DNA of 64,000 bases, taken from contig NW_026946359.1 of assembly GCF_035222275.1 (NCBI RefSeq), positions 1,612,001 through 1,676,000 of the forward strand. The letters run 5' to 3'. Numbering within the stretch: position 1 is the first letter of the stretch; each line of letters opens with the position of its first letter. Under the pieces are notes generated by a model. That model was not told the DNA's origin, did not search any database, and was given only the letters and a program-made list of their open reading frames with translations. The position numbers and the translations under genes were made by a program. Positions 22,859 to 33,799 of this stretch are shown piece after piece. The DNA is from Podospora bellae-mahoneyi (taxonomy: Eukaryota; Ascomycota; Sordariomycetes; Sordariales; Podosporaceae).

Positions 22859-24483
22859 TCAAAGCTCGTCATGCTCTGCGGCAGGCCTGGCCCCGCACTG
22901 CTCGGCAGCACCAGTCTGGCACTCTGGTTCGGGATCCGTGGCCTCGGTCGCGGAGGACTCGGGTGGAACTCGAGTGGCGTTCTCTTCGGGAGTCAGAGGA
23001 GTGGGTTCCTCGCTGGCGGCGGCCTCAGTCGCGTCGGGGGTGTCCGCAGCAGTCGGGTCCGCCTCGGGCTCCGGAGTAGCCGGTGTGGGCTGCTCCACCG
23101 AGATGGCCACAATGCCCTCGGGAAGCTTCTTCTTGGAACCCTCGCCCATACGAATGGCGTCGATCCAGCTCTCCACCGTGGTGTGCGCAAAGTCGGCACC
23201 CTCAAAGTGGCGCCACCAGCCCCTGCGGGCGTTGATGGCGATGATCTCCACCTCGTTGGTGAGATCGAGGGCCTTGAGGAGAGGGGCGGCGCCGTTGATG
23301 TTGGTGGGTACCTCGTAGAAGGGGAAGAGGTTGCGCTTGCCTTGGGCGTATTTGAAAGAGAGTTGGGCCAGGCTGTCGAGTGCCTTCTTGGCCGAGTCGC
23401 TTTCGCTGTTGGAGACAAAGGCAAGGACGCAGGTGTGAGACTTTTCGGTCAGGCACTCTTTGATCAGCTTCTCCTGGGAGTTGATGGTGGGAATGGGCAA
23501 GGCCTTCTCGATGATGACGGGGGCTTCTTGTGTTGGAACCTCGGGCTCGGATTCGGCTGTGGATGACGACTCGGATGAATGGGCCTTCTTCTCGGTCTTC
23601 TTCTCAGTCTTCTTCTCAGCTTTCTTTTCCTTCTTTGCAGCCTTGGGCTTAGCAGGCGCTGGGTCAGGGTTGGGCGCTCCGGCTTGCGAGAGGAATGTGA
23701 CCAAAGCCTCCTTCTTGAGCTCTCCGTCGTAGGTTACCGCCGGGGCATCTCCGCCCGGCAGAAGGATAAGGGTGGGATACTTGGTGATGCCGAACTTCTC
23801 CACGGCCTTGGCCTGAGTATTCCGCACCTGTCCGACTGTGATCACGTCGAGGAAGTCAATGGCAATGCTCTTGAGCAAGGAGGATGTGGTCCCCTTGTCA
23901 GTAAAGAGAAGAGCCTTTGGGGCGTCCTTCTCGTCATCCAAGAACTTATCCAGGGTCTTGTCCTCAACCTTGACAACGTGGTTGTTCATGGCTTGCACCA
24001 CAGCCTCGACAATACCGCTTGCTGTTCTTTGGCCATTGTAGTCTTGCACCATCGGCTTGCCACCTCCCTTCTTTGGCCTGACAATCTTGAGCGTTGGGAA
24101 GCCCTGCACGCCCATCTGACCGCAGAATTGCTTGTTGGCATCATCATCGCAGTCCACCGCGGCTACCTTGGCGATCCCAGCCAGGTTCTTGGCAGCCTTT
24201 TCGTAGGCTGGCTGAAGGTTCTTGCAATGGCCGCACCATGGGGCATAGAATTCGACAATCTTGAGCGGAGGAAGTTAGCTGGAGAAAGCTCCAAGTGTTC
24301 GTCTGCCAAGCTACAAGGTTCAATATCACTTACAGAGGTATGGTTGCTCTTAGCAATCAGTCTGTCATAGCTCTTCGCATCCACCTGCAAGACAGGAGAC
24401 TTCTTGGAGTAGAGACCAGCCTGAGCTCCTGGAAGCGCAGACAGCAGGGCAACTGCCACGGCACAGAGTGTGGGGTGATGCAT
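22859..24483 (-). CDS. ER protein disulfide isomerase-related protein with HDEL tail
   Basis: Exons 24334-24483 and 22859-24259 (intron of 74 bases, GTAAGT donor) give 516 residues. A signal peptide (about residues 1-22) leads to a thioredoxin domain with the CGHC active site at residues 59-62 ([16 protein letters not shown]). A second thioredoxin-like stretch without CxxC follows (about 150-230). Then comes a Lys/Glu-rich linker (about 245-270), and a third, redox-inactive domain around residues 300-410. The last residues are HDEL, the ER retrieval signal. It should form or rearrange disulfides during secretory folding, as MPD1/P5-type proteins do. The acidic Pro/Thr-rich tail before HDEL is unusually long. 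It is divergent from VTA1. Confidence 0.9.
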
Positions 24484-25110
24484 GATGCCTGCTCTACCAC
24501 GGCGGCTTGCTTGTTGCAGGTGTTCTGCTCCTGTGGATAGCGAGAGTGGAAGATGGATGGGCTAATAGACGTAGTATAAATATAGACGGTGTGGAGTTTG
24601 TTATCAAGTGGACACAAAGGAGAAGCAAGAGAAGACACTGGGCGGCAAAGAAAAGAGAACTAGTTCACCGGCCTTGCTCCCTGGGATGTCTTCACCGGGC
24701 ATATATGATTAGACGATACACAGCACGAAGGTGAGTTCACTGCCTAAATAAAAGCTGGCATCTTTCCATGTTTAGCAAAAGAACACATTTCCAATGCTGT
24801 GACGCCGGTGCCACCTGCGATTGATGGAGAATCGACCAGAAGCAAGAGCATGGACCATCTCGTGGCTTTAGCTCCCTGCCCATGTGCCCCTCGGCCTGGA
24901 CAGCGGAATGTGGGGTAGACTTGGCAGCCAGGTGCTCCAACATCGAGGAGCAACTGGCGCTGGAGCTGACGACTTCCAACCAGGCAGACAGATCTAGGAG
25001 CGACAAACAGGATTAGGGATATTGCTAGATATTTTCTCACTGCCAAACTCTCAGTCAACAACTTCTCTGCCTCACGTTTGCGATAGTGCCTACCTGCCTA
25101 CCTACCCACG
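24484..25110. promoter_or_regulatory. Divergent promoter, PDI-like gene and VTA1
   Basis: A 627-base gap between divergent genes. Promoters are inferred from orientation. I do not see a convincing unfolded-protein-response element by eye. Confidence 0.4.
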
Positions 25111-26451
25111 ATGGACGCCATTCCCGCGGCCATCAAACAGGCCGATATCAACCTCTGGAAATGCGCCGCCAAAGCTGTGCAGCTCCAAAATGTGAAGCCC
25201 ATCATCGCGTATTGGTGTGAATACTGGGTGGTCAGACAAATTCTGGCGAAACAACTGCATCTTGCCGATGAAGAGACTCTCAACTATACAACCACCTTGA
25301 TGGACAAGCTGGAAGAGGTGCGTGCCAACGTCCTGCCAGCAATCTATAAACCCTGCGCTAACGTTGATGTTTCATGACAGACTAAGCAGGCATATGCCCA
25401 CGAGGAAGCTATCATGGACGATGCCGCCAGCCAAGCCTATGTCGAACAATTCGCCCAAGAAACCCTCGACCGTGCCGAGAGAGTGGTCAAGGCCAACAAA
25501 GTTACCCAACAAACAGCGACGACGTTTGACGCAGCTGCTACCTTCTTTCACCTTGTTAATATCTGGGGGACTCCGGATGCAGAGACACAGCAAAAGATCA
25601 AATATGCCAAGTGGAACGCCGCGCGGATTGTCAAGGCGATCAAGGAAGGCAAGGACCCAAATGAGTCCAACCCAAAGCTGGAGGAACTCGAACAACCCGC
25701 TCCCCCACCCTTGGACCACGATGATCCGGAAGTTCAGGGTCTGACGGACACGTCATACGGCGCCGGGCCAAGATCAGTGACAGTGGAGGATGTTCCCGAC
25801 GTGGATCTGCGTAGAGATGCTGCCGGCGTATCGTTACCTCAGAGCCCTGTTTCTGCCGGACCACCATCAGCGTGGGGGGATGAGCTCAAGTTACCAGGAG
25901 TGCCAACACAGCTCAATGATCCTGCGCCCAGATCGCCTTCTATTCCGTCACCAATCTCTCCACCGTCGCATAATCCAGCCAACTACCAAGGAGCCCCTGA
26001 TCTCCCATCACCAGTTACCGGACCGACTTGGACGCAGTCGCAGCCTAGTCCATTGGACACGCCTCCTCCCGTATCATGGTCACAACCCCCGACTCAACCA
26101 CCTCCCACCACCGGGTGGACGCCATCTCCTGCGGCTCAACAACAGCCCTACGCCCCACCATCAGCGCCTCCAACCTTTGCTATGAACAACCCGTCGACAG
26201 CTGCAGTGGCTTCCCCGCCCGTCAGCCCTCCTACAAATCCTTATTACATGAACATGACACCAACAGCTCATACCACACATCCACCTGTGCCCGCCGCGTA
26301 CGCACCTGCTCAAAGTGGCCTCGTGGACGAAGCTGCCATGGTTGGGGCTCAAAAGCATGCCAAATGGGCTATATCTGCGCTGAACTTTGAGGATGTGCCG
26401 ACAGCGGTGAAAGAGCTGCGGAGGGCATTGGAGCTTCTTGGTGCGACATAG
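25111..26451 (+). CDS. VTA1: VTA1, ESCRT-III/Vps4 regulator
   Basis: Exons 25111-25317 and 25381-26451 give 425 residues. Vta1 stimulates the Vps4 ATPase that disassembles ESCRT-III at endosomes. The N-terminal tandem MIT-like domain is clear: LWKCAAKAVQLQNVKPIIAYWCEYW and, across the intron, a long helical part with VTQQTATTFDAAATFFHLVNIWG and KIKYAKWNAARIVKAIKEGKDPN. The middle (about 175-370) is a low-complexity Pro/Ser/Thr-rich linker. The last 35 residues (VGAQKHAKWAISALNFEDVPTAVKELRRALELLG) are the conserved Vta1 C-terminal dimerisation helix that binds Vps4. Cytosolic, recruited to endosomes. Confidence 0.93.
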
Positions 26452-28491
26452 CTGGATTGTGATACCATTGATAATAACGATTATATGCAACTAATGCATC
26501 GCCCCCGTCAACTACGTCTACATGTGGATTTCCTTGGGAGGCCTTAGCGCCCGAGCCGGCGTTCAGCGTTTGTAATATGACCTTGTCTTGCGAGCGGTTC
26601 TTCTCGAAACCAGACTGTCGGATCCTGAGGCAGCGCCTTGCTGCATGTCTCTGACAAGGGGCGAAGGCTAGAACCGAAGGGGTGGCCAGCAGTTCGTTGC
26701 GAGCCACAGAGGTGTCACAAGCGCCATCTGGTGTAACGAGTGCAACAGACCGCGAGCGCACAGCAGACGCAGGCAGTGTATGAAGTTGACAAGCTGGCTC
26801 CATACGAGCCCCATGACATGACTTCTGACAGGGCCTGCTCCGGCAGGCTAGAGCGAGGAGATGCAAAACATCATGTCTGTGGTTCTGCATGTCTATCAGT
26901 CGTTTCTGCATTGGACTGACACTTGACAACCTTGCGAGAAGGTTGGTGCAGGTCTGGGGTCTCTGAGTGGTTCGGTCCGAATTGCCTTGTTTATTTTAAG
27001 CAGGTGGCAGGTTGTAGCTAGGAGAATGGCTCAGTTACTGGGCATGTGTCTTGGTGGGGAAGACTTTGTTTGCAATGTAGCGAGTTCAGAGGAATTGTAT
27101 AAATGCATCAACGAATCGCGTGTTTCCCATTGCCTGTTTGCCTTGGTGACGCCCCGACAATGACCACACGAGTCAACGAAAACCGACCTCACACCGAAAG
27201 CTCAGGCGGGAATTGATTGAAGCTCACAACTGCAGCTGCTTCCCCGTCGTACATACGACTCATTCGTTTATCGTCTTCGCTCTTCTTCGTTTCTGTCATT
27301 CTTACAATATCACCTTACTTCCTATTGTTTCTGCGACTTGCAGTCGAGGTTACAGCTCCACTCACTTCCGCCCCCCAATTACAAGTACAGGTTCGGTGAA
27401 CAGCTGGCGGTGGTTTGGGGTCGGTATCTGGCCTGCCCTGGTCGCGCGGTGTGCCTTGCGTTACTACACACCCTGTAGTAGGTAGAGTGCCTCGCCTCTT
27501 GGACGCTTCACTGTTGTGCGGCACCCTGTGATCGACATTGGGCACAACTAGGTGGATGAAGAATCGAGCAGTTTCAGCTGCTGTGATATAAGTTTACCTT
27601 GCTACTCGGTTCATATCTACGACTCAAAAGCATAACCCAACTGTCATTCTTTCTACGGTACGCCACTATCTGTGCCCGCCTGTACAAAGAGAAGCTAACA
27701 ATCCAGCTTATACAGATTCACAAAGGAAATCGACCGCCAACAATCAAAGATGGATAACGGCGACAGCACCTGCAATAGCAACTACACGTTCAGCAGCAGC
27801 AGCGGATGCTTGTCTTCATCTACAACCTCCACCAGCTCTTCGACCGACTGGAGGCCACGGGTTTATACCCCTTTGCCACATGTGCATGTGCCAGTGGCAA
27901 CTATTTCAACCACGAGATGCGCAAGCCAACGTTGAAACTGATGGACTTGGCCGTGGCACTGGGTCTGGGATTTTAAGGAGGTTTTGTTGGATGACCTAGA
28001 CTTTCAAGATGCTCGTTTGAAAAGTCAACACATGCCGGTTTTTGAAACCAACAGAAGAATCAGATCAGTCAAATCGATTAGAGAGTCACACCGTACAAGC
28101 CTGATATGCAACCGAAACGCTCTTTCCTTCAGTGACATGCAGCAGGGCCACGCACCTTCCCTGAGGATTGATGTCATCACGTCTCGGGACTGGTCGTTTG
28201 AGGTTTAGGTTCTGCATCCAGGGCAAGAATTTTACCATCAATGCTACTGTTCTGATTGATTTGCTAAAGTTGCTGTTTCCAGAACTCGCCTCTGACTTTG
28301 TGGCACAAGGGTGTCTGGCAAATGGTGTTTTTGATGTGTTTTCTTCCACCGAATTCTTCGTTCATTTCCAAGATATAAATTCGTTTTCTTTCACGATTTT
28401 CAACACGAGTCAACATATCATATTTCCTTTTGGCTTGACGCCCGTCACCTATTACTCATTGATTCTCGATTTCGCTAGATCAACATACACC
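26452..28491. other. Intergenic gap of 2 kb, one small open frame
   Basis: No gene is recognised. A 56-codon frame starting with ATG lies at 27806-27976 (MLVFIYNLHQLFDRLEATGL onward) and looks protein-like, but has no family I can name and may be a remnant. The stretch 28086-28440 is relatively AT-rich. Confidence 0.35.
27806..27976 (+). other. Small open frame, 56 codons, unknown
   Basis: Begins MLVFIYNLHQLFDRLEATGL and contains an ATCACASGNYFNHEMRK stretch. Residue composition is protein-like (balanced hydrophobic and charged residues), unlike overlapping frames, which are Ser/Thr-rich. It could be an exon of a missing or decayed gene. Low confidence. Confidence 0.2.
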
Positions 28492-29556
28492 ATGTCGACG
28501 GTCAGTTTGACCATTAGCTTGGCCGCCATGTGCCTTGTATCTGGTATACAAGCACATGTGGTGATGAACACTCCCGAATCATACGGCCTCCACGAAGGCA
28601 CCCCACTCCTTCATGTCAACCCGCTCGATGGCGTCACTTACAAGCACCCTCGTTAAACTAATTATTTCCATCACAATGGACTCACTGTCATGGAGGCTGG
28701 AAATGTCACCAACGTTAATTTTACTGGCGGCGCTCAACACAGAGGCGGCTCATGCCAGTTCAGCATCACGTACGATACTCCCGACAATGGACAGTTGAAC
28801 GAGAAGACAAGGTTCAAGACTATATACACCACCATCGGGGGCTGTCCGGCGCAGTTTACGAATGAGATGGCAAACCTACCTGCGCCATATCATGATGCTG
28901 AGCAACGACTAGACACTGAGCATTGTGGTAATAACACTGAATTTAATGGCATGAGGAATTTCCTGGTACTTTTGGCCGAAGTTGTATGTATCATGGAATT
29001 GATCCCTGAGACTATGGTTTTGACGATATTTATAGCTTGAAGAATGGTCCCACGGTGTTTGCCTCATCAACTACCCTTGTTATCGTCTCTTCAACGGTAT
29101 TTCCGACTTTTACTCTGGGTTTGTCTGTCAATGTCACCCACTTCCTCTCTTCTACGGTGACGCTAGGGACTGGAACCACCACTATCGGAGTACCATCCAT
29201 AACGCCAACAAATGCGGTCACCGTCTCATCTACTGGCGAAGTCTGTGAACCCGACACCTCTACACCAGCAGTCACCAACACAGCCCCTTCAACCCCCCCC
29301 ACCCCCACCCCCGGAGGAAACTACACCGCCAGTAGCCACCACCTCAACCAAAAAGCCCGGAATCACTTCCATACTCCCCATCGAAGACACGACGCTCACA
29401 ACCTCGACTCTCTCAACCACACCCCTCCCGCTCGCTACTGCTCCACTGCCAGGATCAATCCAGATGCCCAAGCCAGCGGCCAACGCGGTCCCATGCACAA
29501 AGCATGAGCGAGGAGGAGGAGGCTTCGTTCCTTTGGTGAAGTTTTGGGAACGTTAA
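28492..29556 (+). pseudogene. Broken AA11-like lytic polysaccharide monooxygenase-type gene
   Basis: From the ATG at 28492 a signal peptide (MSTVSLTISLAAMCLVSGIQA) is followed by a mature N-terminal His (AHVVMNTPESYGLH), the hallmark of copper LPMOs. After an in-frame TAA at codon 55 (28654) the same frame continues with GLTVMEAGNVTNVNFTGGAQHRGGSCQFSITYD, holding the second candidate copper His, then KTRFKTIYTTIGGCPAQF. It stops at 29038. The following similarity (YSLKNGPTVFAS) and a Thr/Pro-rich tail lie in another frame, and the central part seems shortened. LPMOs of this shape oxidise chitin or other polysaccharides outside the cell. With a stop, a shift and an apparent deletion, this copy is most likely dead. 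Family call rests on motifs only. Confidence 0.6.
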
Positions 29557-29792
29557 GGGAGTATAGAATCATGATAGGGCAGTTGGTAATACGCTTGGAC
29601 AGTACAATTTTTGGAGATTGTAATTATAGCTGATTAGGTCGCAATATCACAGTTTTGTGTTTAAAATTTGCTAGATGTGTTATCATTATCTTTGGTGAAC
29701 TGAGCTTCAACGTAAAAGGCAAGTCAGCCTCCTACCTACTTATCCTTTATCGCTGGTTGATGAATTATCATTTGAAGCCTATCGGCAAGATA

Positions 29793-31299
29793 TCATCGGG
29801 GGAGACTACGCTCACATGTTGGCGTGGGGTCATTTCGTTGAGGTCCATGCTCATGCCCTACTTGTGCAGCAACAAGAGCAGCATACTCCCTCATACCCAC
29901 GCTCCCATCCCTCAACCCAGCCCTAACTCGGAAAGAATCAGGGTGATATCGTGCAAGATCAGTGTCAAGCTTCACCGCGGGCAGTTCAACCTGCTCAGAG
30001 TCCTCCGAATCAACCGACGAGGTCACGGTACTTAGACTCACGTGGTGCTCTTTACCCTTGCCCTTACCTTCTTGCTCGGGCACAACAGAGGTAACATACA
30101 ACCACCTGTTCCCCGTCCAGACCTTTGTCTGCCTCAACTCCCGCTCATCAGAGGCCACCTCCCTCAACAACCCCAACGCCAGCATCAACCCGACACCCTC
30201 CCACCAAACCCCCGTAAACGGCACCCAAAACTCCTCCCTTGCAACTACCCCCCCCCCTCAAATCCCACTCCTTCCCCAACCCTCCATCCTCCCTCATCCG
30301 TCGCAAAATCCACAAAATCCCTAACCCGCACCGCCTCAACCTCTCCTCCTCCTCCAGTGTTTTATTTTCTTTGCGAAAACACCACCCCCACCCAGCACAC
30401 AAATCCTCCAACAACCCCCTCAAACTAACAACCCACACCCCCGTCCTCAGTATCCCCTCCCTCCAACCTCTGAACTGTTCCACTCTATTCAACCCAAGCG
30501 GGCTCACCCGTACCAGCCTCTCAAACATCTCCCGAGTCACAGTCCTGATCTTTACCGCCCTAATCTTCCCCTCTATTCCTACCCCGATCATGCCAGGACA
30601 AGAAGGGATCAAGACACAATGCGGACTGGCCGCCGCCCACGACTTGATAACCGGCACGTCGTCGTCCGTGCAAGAGATGGAGACATGTCGGGGTAGGTAG
30701 TTTACGTGGGGGGGGACGTAACCCCATATCGCCATCGCGGCCGTCCCGGTGACCATGTACCGCGTGTGAGAGAGGATATGATATAGCATGTCCAGTGTTT
30801 TCTTCAGGGTGGGGATGGACATGACTGACTGGGAAAGTCTAGGGGGGGAGGAGGGGGGTCGTCTTGTTAGTGCTGGAGGGTGGTTTCTCACCTGCTGTTG
30901 AGATTCTGAGGCAGTCGCTGTCGCGGTCGTGCCCCAAGGCGTGGTGGGGAGTGACTTTCCGTTCTGACGACCAGCATCAGTGACATTCGGTCCCCATGTC
31001 TTCTTCGACACTCTAGCACGGTTCCAATTGATACGAGATCTCGAGTTTGATGGCTCTGGATCTGGCTCCGCCTGGGACTTCTCCTTGCCCGCAAAATCTC
31101 TAACAACTGCTTCTAGTTCCGACGGCGTGTAGCTGCGATCGTCACTAATGTCACAGTTCCCAGCAAAGCAGAGAAGATGGCACATTATCTTTGTGAGAAA
31201 AGTCCGGAAAGGCGCCATCTTGAAGTCTGAAAGAAGTATGCCAGCGTACTTCCCATGTCTGGTATCCGTTTGTTCAAATACCTCTAATAATCTGCACAT
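29793..31299 (-). CDS. Unknown protein, reading frame shifted at a 10-C run
   Basis: From ATG 31299 (or 31218, MAPFRTFLTK) an open frame runs to 30148. Its central part reads YMVTGTAAMAIWGYVPPHV, then IRAVKIRTVTREMFERLVRV. Past the C10 run at 30248-30257 (plus strand) it degenerates into Gly/Val-rich residues. The adjacent frame, however, continues sensibly as VAREEFWVPFTGVWWEGVGL and stays open to 29793. So one gene of about 500 codons is read in two frames that meet at the homopolymer. A 9-base run would join them. Either the run is a sequencing error or the allele is broken. The TGTAAMAIWG motif recalls nucleotidyltransferase-like folds (GGxALxxxG), but I would not assign a function. Confidence 0.55.
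30248..30257. repeat. C10 homopolymer inside a coding region
   Basis: Ten consecutive C residues exactly where the coding frame of the unknown minus-strand gene changes. Homopolymers of this length are prone to both sequencing error and replication slippage. Confidence 0.8.
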
Positions 31300-31640
31300 A
31301 TAAGAGGAAAATTACTAACAACGCACATATTCTGCCAGCAGCTTCTCAAGACAAGTCCATTGTTCACCGGTCTGGCTTGTTCTGGATAGCCTGCACACAA
31401 AGCTCCAACCGTCGAGGCACCACTCGAAAACTCACCGTGCAGAGAAACAAAGAAAAAAACACATCGGTGGCTATTGCTGGTTTCGTCTCGTCAATGTACC
31501 CGGAGGACCAAATGAATCTCTTTTTACGCTGCTACCTGTCTAGCTTGATGAGTTGCCCTTGCCCGCCTAACGCCTAATCATACAGCGAACGCCCCGAAAA
31601 ACTGCCCGCCGAAGGGGTATGTAGAATTAGTCGTCAATGT
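31300..31640. other. Intergenic, upstream of unknown gene and 3' of RPN11
   Basis: A 341-base gap between two minus-strand genes. Nothing beyond expected promoter and 3' flank. Confidence 0.4.
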
Positions 31641-32805
31641 TCAAAGTTCATCCTCCACATCCATTTCGTCCCCATTCGCTTTGCCATTGGCACCTGGAGT
31701 GTCCTTCTTTGGCATCGTCGCCTCCTTGTCGATCATCTGCCTTGACACCGCCACGATGTTGTCCTCGATCAGCTGTTGTCCGACATCTTCCAAATGCTTC
31801 TTGGGGTCCAGCTTGCCGACATAGCGCGTCTTAAGCTGCTCCTTGGTGAGCTCTGTCTCTTCCTTGACCCTCTTCTCGTATCCCTCTGCAAGACTGACTA
31901 GGCGCTCGAGACGATCCTTTGTTCGTTGACCCTCGCAATGGAAGTCCTCCATCTGAAGCGCCTCTGTCCACTCTTGCTTGTGTAGGTTCATCAACATATT
32001 CTCCTCGAGGGCCGTCTTTCTGTAGTTGATGCCGATCGAGTAGTAGTGGCGGTTAAGGCCGTGGATAAGCGCTTGAATAGAGGGCTTGTTCAGATGGCCC
32101 AAATTGGAAGTGCTTTGCCGGGGTTCCTGTCCCATGATAAGGGACTGTGGGTTGATCAAACGGAAGGCGTCGATGACGACCTTGCCCTTGACCGACTGGA
32201 TTGGATCGACGACCACAGCAACAGCACGCGGGGTCAGCTGCTCAAAACTCTGCTGGGTATTGATATCGACAGACGAGAGCCAGCACCCGAAACCGGGATG
32301 CGAATGGTACCAGCCGACAACCGACTCGGGCCTGTTTGGGGGTGGACTGTTAGTCTTGGTCCGCCGCTTGCATCAGCACCAGTGATTGTCCCTACCTTCC
32401 TGTTTGCCGAAGCATGTCCATCATCTTGGTCTGGAACACGGGGTCGACAGCCTCCACACTAACACCAGTACCGCTCTGAGGCATCGCAAACACATCGACG
32501 ACACGAACTGTGAAATCATCGACAAACTCGCCCAGCATTAGACCCATGACTTCCATAGGGACGCCGGCGCGGCCGTGGCGAAGCATTTTGAGGAGGGCGA
32601 GGGACGAGATGTAAACGGTCTCGGAGTTATCGATGAGATTGGTATTATCCTAAGCACTTGATATTAACATCTCGGTGTTTACACATGTGTGGCCTGCCAG
32701 GTATGCTGCAGTGGGTAGCTCTGCAGTTGGTGGAGGACCTACTGTCCCAGGAGCAGCTCCCATGCCCATGCCAGGGCCAGCGAACATGGTTCTCAATCGA
32801 TCCAT
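31641..32805 (-). CDS. RPN11: 26S proteasome lid deubiquitinase RPN11
   Basis: Exons 32743-32805, 32396-32649 and 31641-32331 give 335 residues. Rpn11 removes ubiquitin chains from substrates entering the proteasome. The JAMM/MPN+ zinc centre is complete: Glu54 ([12 protein letters not shown]), His115 and His117 ([16 protein letters not shown]), Ser125, Asp128. The family-specific stretches [39 protein letters not shown] and [19 protein letters not shown] are present, and the C-terminal helices ([19 protein letters not shown]) match. The fungal tail ends DEMDVEDEL. The first exon is only 21 codons; its Gly/Met-rich sequence is variable among fungi. It is divergent from the RPD3 gene. Confidence 0.96.
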
Positions 32806-33799
32806 TTCAGCTGCTTTGATGTTTGGGAATTACTATTTGAAGTGTGAGAAAGGGAAGACAAGTTGGTGCAACCCGTAGCGAAACAGCAGAATGGTTGGAG
32901 GAGGTTGTGGTCGGAATGGCTGGAAAGTTGGTGATGTAGTTGGGAGAGAGCTGATGTCCATCAGCCGCCTACAGCTTGCCCACCAAGGCGCGCTGTGGTT
33001 GACGAAAGCTCTGGCAGCCTGCACTAGCTTACCTAATGCACTGACCGCTATGAGCCGGGGGTTACTACTGTTTATCGATAAGATCATTTCACCCGCCGTA
33101 TCAAATGCCCCACACGACCCCTGTCGCTTGTACTATCTCAGCCTTGCATATACCTCTGCCACGGTTATTAATGTTAGCGAGACAGGGGTCTTTTGGTGGA
33201 AGTTGTGCTGGGCGCACTAACATCTACTTCGCCTGCGGAACTGCATGCCACTTCCAGACCTTATCTTATCCAACCACGGCTCACAAAAGAGCTGAGGTAA
33301 TCTGAGCTAAACATTCGCACCCTTGCACCCCAGCCACAGCGTCGCCAAGATGGATCCGCTAACCTCAGCCTTGTCGAATCTGCGGGAGCCACGGCGGCGG
33401 CGTGGAATTGGTGAATTGCCTTCCTCGCTGGTCGCGGTAGCTCATGGCCTTTCCGCAGAACATCAACTTTTCCCCCACACACAAAACGGCGGCGCTGACT
33501 TTGATTCTCCTACCTTTTTGTTGAGCCACGGCAGCGAAAGAACCTACATCAAATACGAAGACGATACTCGCATCAATCTTCTCAACTGGCCCTCTCACCC
33601 TGGCCGCGCGAAACTTGACTGGGACTCGAGCCGCGACCCAGATCCCGGCTTCGAACCCATTTCTTTCTGCCCACCGCTGCTGAGCCCGATCCGGTTTTTG
33701 CCTTCTTCACAAGAACACGAGCATCACGAACTTGACGAGCTTTGCGAAACGAAGGAACCCCCCCCGCAACACACATTCTCATCCATTTGCTTTGCAACA
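32806..33799. promoter_or_regulatory. Divergent upstream region of RPN11 and RPD3
   Basis: A 994-base gap between divergent housekeeping genes, so both promoters lie here. The last 450 bases (33350-33799) form an ATG-started open frame in phase with RPD3, discussed as a separate finding. Confidence 0.45.
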
